Source: Flavobacteriaceae bacterium
GTDB lineage: Bacteria; Bacteroidota; Bacteroidia; Flavobacteriales; Flavobacteriaceae
DNA length: 64,000 nt
Direction of reading: 5' to 3'
Assembly: GCA_024743095.1 (NCBI GenBank)
Contig: JANSXF010000004.1
Span: 1 to 64,000 of the forward strand
Shown here: piece after piece, positions 60,163-64,000 of the stretch
How positions within the stretch are numbered: position 1 is the stretch's first letter
Layout: every line of letters starts with the position of its first letter
Notes under the pieces: model-generated
What the model was told of the DNA's origin: nothing
Seen by the model: the letters and a program-made list of their open reading frames with translations, nothing else
Database searches by the model: none
Program-made: the position numbers and the translations under genes

Positions 60163-61443
60163 ATGAAACTCTGGGACAAAGGATTCAGTACCGATAAAAA
60201 GATAGACCATTTTACCGTAGGCAACGACCGTGAACTGGATTTACTGTTGGCCAAATATGACGTGGTCGCCTCAAAGGCACACGCTAAAATGTTGGGCAAA
60301 GTTGGACTGTTATCCGAAGATGAGGCCAAAGAACTTGTAAAAGCTTTGGATGAAATCGCCAAGGACATCGAAAAAGGAACGTTTACCATAGAAAACGATT
60401 TTGAGGACATGCACTCCAAAATCGAATTCATGTTGACGGAAAAATTGGGTGATATCGGTAAAAAAATCCATTCGGCCCGATCTAGGAACGATCAAGTTTT
60501 GGTGGCCATGCAATTGTTCCTCAAAGATGAATTGGCCGAAATCAAATATCAAGTAAAGGAACTGTTCGATTTGCTGATCAAATTGGCGGACAAACATAAA
60601 AATGTGTTGTTGCCTGGCTATACCCACCTTCAAATTGCCATGCCGTCCTCTTTCGGACTTTGGTTTTCTGCTTATGCAGAAAGTTTGATAGACGATCTAT
60701 ACTTTGTACAGGCCGCCTATAAAGTGGCCGACCAAAATCCTTTGGGAAGCGCTGCGGGCTACGGAAGCTCCTTCCCCATTGATAGAAGTTTCACGACTGA
60801 CGAAATGGAATTTTCAACATTGAAATACAATGTAGTGGCAGCCCAAATGGGGAGAGGAAAAGTGGAAAAGGCTACGGCATTTGGTATCTCGAGCGTTGCC
60901 GCCACCCTATCCAAAATGGCCATGGACATTTGCCTGTATATGAGCCAGAACTTCAATTTTATCTCGTTCCCGAACGAGCTCACCACCGGCAGCAGTATTA
61001 TGCCCCACAAGAAGAATACAGATGTATTTGAGCTGATCAGGGCAAAATGCAATAAGATTCAAACGGTACCCAACCAGTTGATCTTGATCATGAACAATTT
61101 GCCCAGCGGATATCACCGCGATCTTCAATTGGTGAAAGAAGTAATTGTCCCCGCATTGCAGGACATGCACGCCTGTTTGGAGATGATGACCTTCAGCTTG
61201 AAAGAGATCAACGTGAACAAATCCATTTTAGAGGACCCGAAATACGATTATCTCTTCAGTGTGGATACCCTAAATGAGCTCGTAAAAAGTGGTATGCCGT
61301 TCCGTGATGCCTATAAAACCATGGGCAAGGCGATCGAAAATGGCAACTTTAAACCAAAACGGGATATCGAGCACAGCCACCAGGGCAGTTTGGGCAATCT
61401 GTGCCTGGAGCAAATAAAAAAGAAAATGGCGCAACTGTTCTAA
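60163..61443 (+). CDS. argH: argininosuccinate lyase
   Basis: A 426-residue fumarase-superfamily lyase. SARSRNDQV (catalytic His replaced by the family pattern HSARSRNDQ), TGGTHLQ-like PGYTHLQIAMP and the signature loop GSSIMPHKKNTD with the catalytic Ser. It cleaves argininosuccinate to arginine and fumarate. Last gene of the arginine operon. Confidence 0.94.
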   Translation: MKLWDKGFSTDKKIDHFTVGNDRELDLLLAKYDVVASKAHAKMLGKVGLLSEDEAKELVKALDEIAKDIEKGTFTIENDFEDMHSKIEFMLTEKLGDIGKKIHSARSRNDQVLVAMQLFLKDELAEIKYQVKELFDLLIKLADKHKNVLLPGYTHLQIAMPSSFGLWFSAYAESLIDDLYFVQAAYKVADQNPLGSAAGYGSSFPIDRSFTTDEMEFSTLKYNVVAAQMGRGKVEKATAFGISSVAATLSKMAMDICLYMSQNFNFISFPNELTTGSSIMPHKKNTDVFELIRAKCNKIQTVPNQLILIMNNLPSGYHRDLQLVKEVIVPALQDMHACLEMMTFSLKEINVNKSILEDPKYDYLFSVDTLNELVKSGMPFRDAYKTMGKAIENGNFKPKRDIEHSHQGSLGNLCLEQIKKKMAQLF

Positions 61444-61608
61444 CACAAAGACCCTGATTTCGAGAGCTATGCAAATCCTTCAATTGAAACTGGACATTGA
61501 TCAATTTCCACAGTAGATTTTACCGGAAAACTACTAACTTCACTTATGGGTCGGTGGCGATCGTTTAAAATGAGGAAGCCGTTATCAACAAAAAATAAAA
61601 GGATAATT

Positions 61609-61980
61609 ATGGATACAAAGTTTGAAGCAGGAATTAACATTGCGATAAAGGTTCCCAAAAGTAAATATGAGAAAACCGTTGCTTTTTATAGAGATATATT
61701 GAAGTTGGATGTGGAAGAAAAACCAATTACAAATCCAACTGTTTCAAGAACCCATGAAGTTAAATTTGGAAATAATGTAATATGGTTGGACTGTGTTGAC
61801 AATTATACACATTCGGAAACTTGGTTACAACTTACAGTGCCGAACGTGGAACAGGCCACAAGCTATTTGGAATCGAAAGGAGTAGAAACCTGTGACGAAC
61901 TTGAAGAACTTCCAGAAAATATGCACTGGATCCAAGACCCTGCAGGAACAGTATTCAATCTACAAAATAGCGAAAAATAG
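61609..61980 (+). CDS. VOC-superfamily (glyoxalase-like) protein
   Basis: 123 residues from the ATG at 61609, which is preceded by AAAAGG, a usable ribosome site. Paired betaalphabeta units: INIAIKVPKSKYEKTVAFYR, LQLTVPNVEQATSYLESKG and MHWIQDPAGTVFNLQN. Members are metal-dependent lyases, dioxygenases or binding proteins; the specific role is unknown. The longer frame from 61546 is less likely. Confidence 0.75.
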   Translation: MDTKFEAGINIAIKVPKSKYEKTVAFYRDILKLDVEEKPITNPTVSRTHEVKFGNNVIWLDCVDNYTHSETWLQLTVPNVEQATSYLESKGVETCDELEELPENMHWIQDPAGTVFNLQNSEK

Positions 61981-62403
61981 CCGTTTGACTTAAACGGGCC
62001 GATAAGTGCAACTCTCCAAATCCATGTGAAAATATTTCGCTGTTGGTTAACGACATTTTTCTGTTGTAGTCCAACAATCTCTCGTCTATTTCCTCCATAG
62101 AAAAACATACAACTCTTATACTTTTTAATTTCAGTTCCTACCTAGGACGACTTAAAGATTTTTCAAGGACACAAAACCACCATCCTTGGTCTGGAAAACA
62201 GGGAAGATGTAAAAATCCATGAATTCAAAACAACCGTAGGTCAAATGACCATGGGATTTTTGGTCCAATACGGATTTGTGGAATTCACCTGTTAGGAGAA
62301 TTAAACCGGAACGAAAAATATCCATTTCGCAATTTGTTGAGGGCAAAATTGACTTATTGTCAAAAATAAAGTAAATCATTACATTTACCGCACTAAACAA
62401 ACA
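61981..62403. other. 423-bp intergenic stretch with possible decayed coding sequence
   Basis: No confident gene. A plus-strand frame of 47 codons, 62152-62292, reads like protein (IFQGHKTTILGLE, then MTMGFLVQYGFVEF) but has no start. It may be the tail of a lost gene. The promoter of the DUF5916 gene should be near its right end. Confidence 0.35.
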
Positions 62404-64000
62404 ATGATCAACCAAACCAACCCCACCTCCATTTTCATGGCATTGGCCATGTTCCTTTGCGTGTTTTTACATGCCCAAAAGAAAAATGCAGATTTCAAGA
62501 TCCATCTGTTTCATACTGGCGAAACCTTTACCATTGACGGCATTGGCAAGGAGGAGGCTTGGCAAAAAGCGGAACCAGCAAACGACTTTTTCATGGTTTT
62601 ACCAATGGATGACCGCAAGGCCACACAACCTTCCGAGGTTAAAATGGCTTACGATGACAAACAACTTTATCTGTTGGCTACCTTTTTTAAGACTCCTGGC
62701 AACACCTATGTAGTAGAATCTCTCCGAAGAGATTTTTCCTTTAATGGCAACGATAATTTTTTGCTCTTCATGGACCCGTTCAACAACCAGACCACAGGAT
62801 TTAGTTTTGGGGCGAACGCCTATGGTGCACAATGGGATGGGACCATGTCCAACGGTGGAAGTATCGACCTAAATTGGGACAGCAAATGGGTTTCACAAAT
62901 TCAAAATCATAAAGACAAGTGGGTCGTGGAAATGGCCATTCCCTTTAAATCCATCCGATACGAAAAGGATGTGACCCAATGGGGCGTGAACTTTTCCCGA
63001 TTGGATTTGAGCACCAACGAAAAATCGAGCTGGACCCCCATTCCCAGGCAGTTCCCAACGGCATCTTTGGCCTATACCGGTACCATGGTCTGGGATAGCC
63101 CACCTCCAAAACAGGGACTCAATTATTCCATAATCCCCTATGTATTGGGCACTGTTGGCAGTTCGAGCATAGATAACATCACCTATGACAACGAATTTAA
63201 AGTTGGTGGTGATGTAAAACTGGGGCTCACCTCATCTTTAAATCTAGATTTGACCATCAATCCGGACTTTTCACAGGTAGAAGCGGACCGTCAAGTAGCT
63301 AATTTGAACCGATTTGAGCTCTTCTTCCCCGAAAGGCGTCAGTTCTTTCTGGAAAATGCCGACCTTTTCGCCAGTTTTGGTTATGATGAGATACGTCCCT
63401 TCTTTTCACGAAGAATAGGATTGGGCGTGCCCATAATTGCCGGGGCAAGGGTAAGTGGCAACATCAACCGAAACCTTCGTTTGGGCATGATGGACATGCA
63501 GACCGACAAAATGGACCAAACGGGACTGCCCGGTCAAAACTTTGCTGTGCTTTCGTTGCAACAAAAAGTATTTTCACGCTCCAATATTGGCTTAATGTTC
63601 GTGAACAAGGAATCTTTGGATTATAATTCGTTGGCCGATAGTCTTCAAACACAACACACGAAATTCAATAGGAACCTTGGACTGGAATATAATCTGGCCT
63701 CTGCGGACAACAAGTACAATGGAAAGGTATTTATGCTCCAATCTTTTGGTCCTGACCCATCCTATACTGGTATTGCGCAAGGCGCTCATCTAGCCTTCAA
63801 CAGCCGCAAATGGAACTGGCGGGTTCAACAAGAATATATATCGGACGACTTTACCTCCGAGGTGGGTTTTGTTCCACGCAAGAATTACATCAAACTCGAA
63901 GGTTCCGTTGGCCATTTATTTTTACCGGCCAGTGAAACCGTAGTGAGTCATGGGCCCCAATACACCGGTTTCTATTATTTTGACCCTAACATGAATTCCA
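62404..64000 (+). CDS. DUF5916 outer-membrane protein with CBM9-like domain, truncated at window end
   Basis: 532 codons are visible. A signal peptide ends at about LHAQ, followed by a CBM9-like domain (IDGIGKEEAWQKAEPANDFF, KMAYDDKQLYLLATF, DNFLLFMDPFNNQ, WVVEMAIPFKSIRY). Then comes the DUF5916 region LTINPDFSQVEADRQVANLN and the very typical FFPERRQFFLENADLF. The remaining sequence is probably a beta-barrel. The C-terminus lies beyond the window. Found mostly in Bacteroidota; function unknown, perhaps glycan or peptide related. Confidence 0.88.
   Translation, partial: MINQTNPTSIFMALAMFLCVFLHAQKKNADFKIHLFHTGETFTIDGIGKEEAWQKAEPANDFFMVLPMDDRKATQPSEVKMAYDDKQLYLLATFFKTPGNTYVVESLRRDFSFNGNDNFLLFMDPFNNQTTGFSFGANAYGAQWDGTMSNGGSIDLNWDSKWVSQIQNHKDKWVVEMAIPFKSIRYEKDVTQWGVNFSRLDLSTNEKSSWTPIPRQFPTASLAYTGTMVWDSPPPKQGLNYSIIPYVLGTVGSSSIDNITYDNEFKVGGDVKLGLTSSLNLDLTINPDFSQVEADRQVANLNRFELFFPERRQFFLENADLFASFGYDEIRPFFSRRIGLGVPIIAGARVSGNINRNLRLGMMDMQTDKMDQTGLPGQNFAVLSLQQKVFSRSNIGLMFVNKESLDYNSLADSLQTQHTKFNRNLGLEYNLASADNKYNGKVFMLQSFGPDPSYTGIAQGAHLAFNSRKWNWRVQQEYISDDFTSEVGFVPRKNYIKLEGSVGHLFLPASETVVSHGPQYTGFYYFDPNMNS

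Noticed and set aside
62152-62295. Forty-seven-codon protein-like frame before the DUF5916 gene
   Set aside because: No start codon and no recognised family; recorded only as possible decayed sequence.

Overview
The window looks like chromosome of a marine flavobacterium (Bacteroidota, Flavobacteriaceae; a Flagellimonas/Muricauda-type genome would fit, by inference only). The basis is moderate-to-low GC, weak Shine-Dalgarno sequences, a TAnnTTTG-type promoter element, a GH3-fold protein, DUF5916/CBM9 outer-membrane proteins, arsenosugar-type genes, and an arginine operon that contains proC and an N-acyl-ornithine carbamoyltransferase.

Positions 1 to about 27040 are an AT-rich accessory island full of defence-type and DNA-processing genes. 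In order it holds: an McrB-like AAA+ NTPase (cut by the window edge); a Cas4-like plus DEDD-exonuclease protein (DUF2779); a HAD deoxyribonucleotidase; a WYL regulator with a palindromic operator; a DUF2130 coiled-coil nuclease-like protein; a double PD-(D/E)XK nuclease paired with a Dna2/UPF1-like SF1 helicase; a second WYL regulator with an 894-residue protein recalling STY4851/ECs_5259; an IS21-family element whose istA is split by an IS66-family element (perfect 8-bp target duplication); the remnant of a DEDD exonuclease; a DprA-like/phosphoribosyltransferase pair; and a MazG-like pyrophosphohydrolase coupled to a GIY-YIG/DUF2075-helicase/S24 fusion.

At the right end of the island (24421-27039) lies the most interesting locus: an ECF-like sigma factor with two C-terminal helix-turn-helix units, one base upstream of a Cas12f/TnpB-like protein. 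This protein has lost its RuvC catalytic residues and its C-terminal zinc finger. It is followed by about 100 bp that fold like a natural single guide RNA, ending in ATACAAC plus a guide-like stretch. This matches the logic of RNA-guided recruitment of a sigma factor (transcription activation) by a nuclease-dead Cas12f. A truncated paralogue of the WYL regulator with its own palindromic operator marks the island edge.

From 27082 on the content is core genome: an AraC regulator, a degenerate SRAP protein, a DUF1328 protein and an acidic lipoprotein, cardiolipin synthase, an outer-membrane protein, a zinc protease, a GH3-like enzyme, a pyruvate-kinase-like protein, a hybrid histidine kinase, an arsenosugar-type trio (DUF2064 glycosyltransferase, purine nucleoside phosphorylase, ArsM), a pair of amidases (one catalytically dead), a GH113-like lipoprotein, a FAD oxidoreductase with a membrane Fe-S protein, and three envelope glycosyltransferases.

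An arginine operon follows (51515-61443): an Arg-rich leader peptide/attenuator, GNAT acetyltransferase, argG, argC, proC, argD, argF', an SDR dehydrogenase, argB, argE and argH, with REP-like repeats in its gaps. The window ends with a VOC protein and a truncated DUF5916 outer-membrane protein. No rRNA, tRNA or CRISPR array was recognised.
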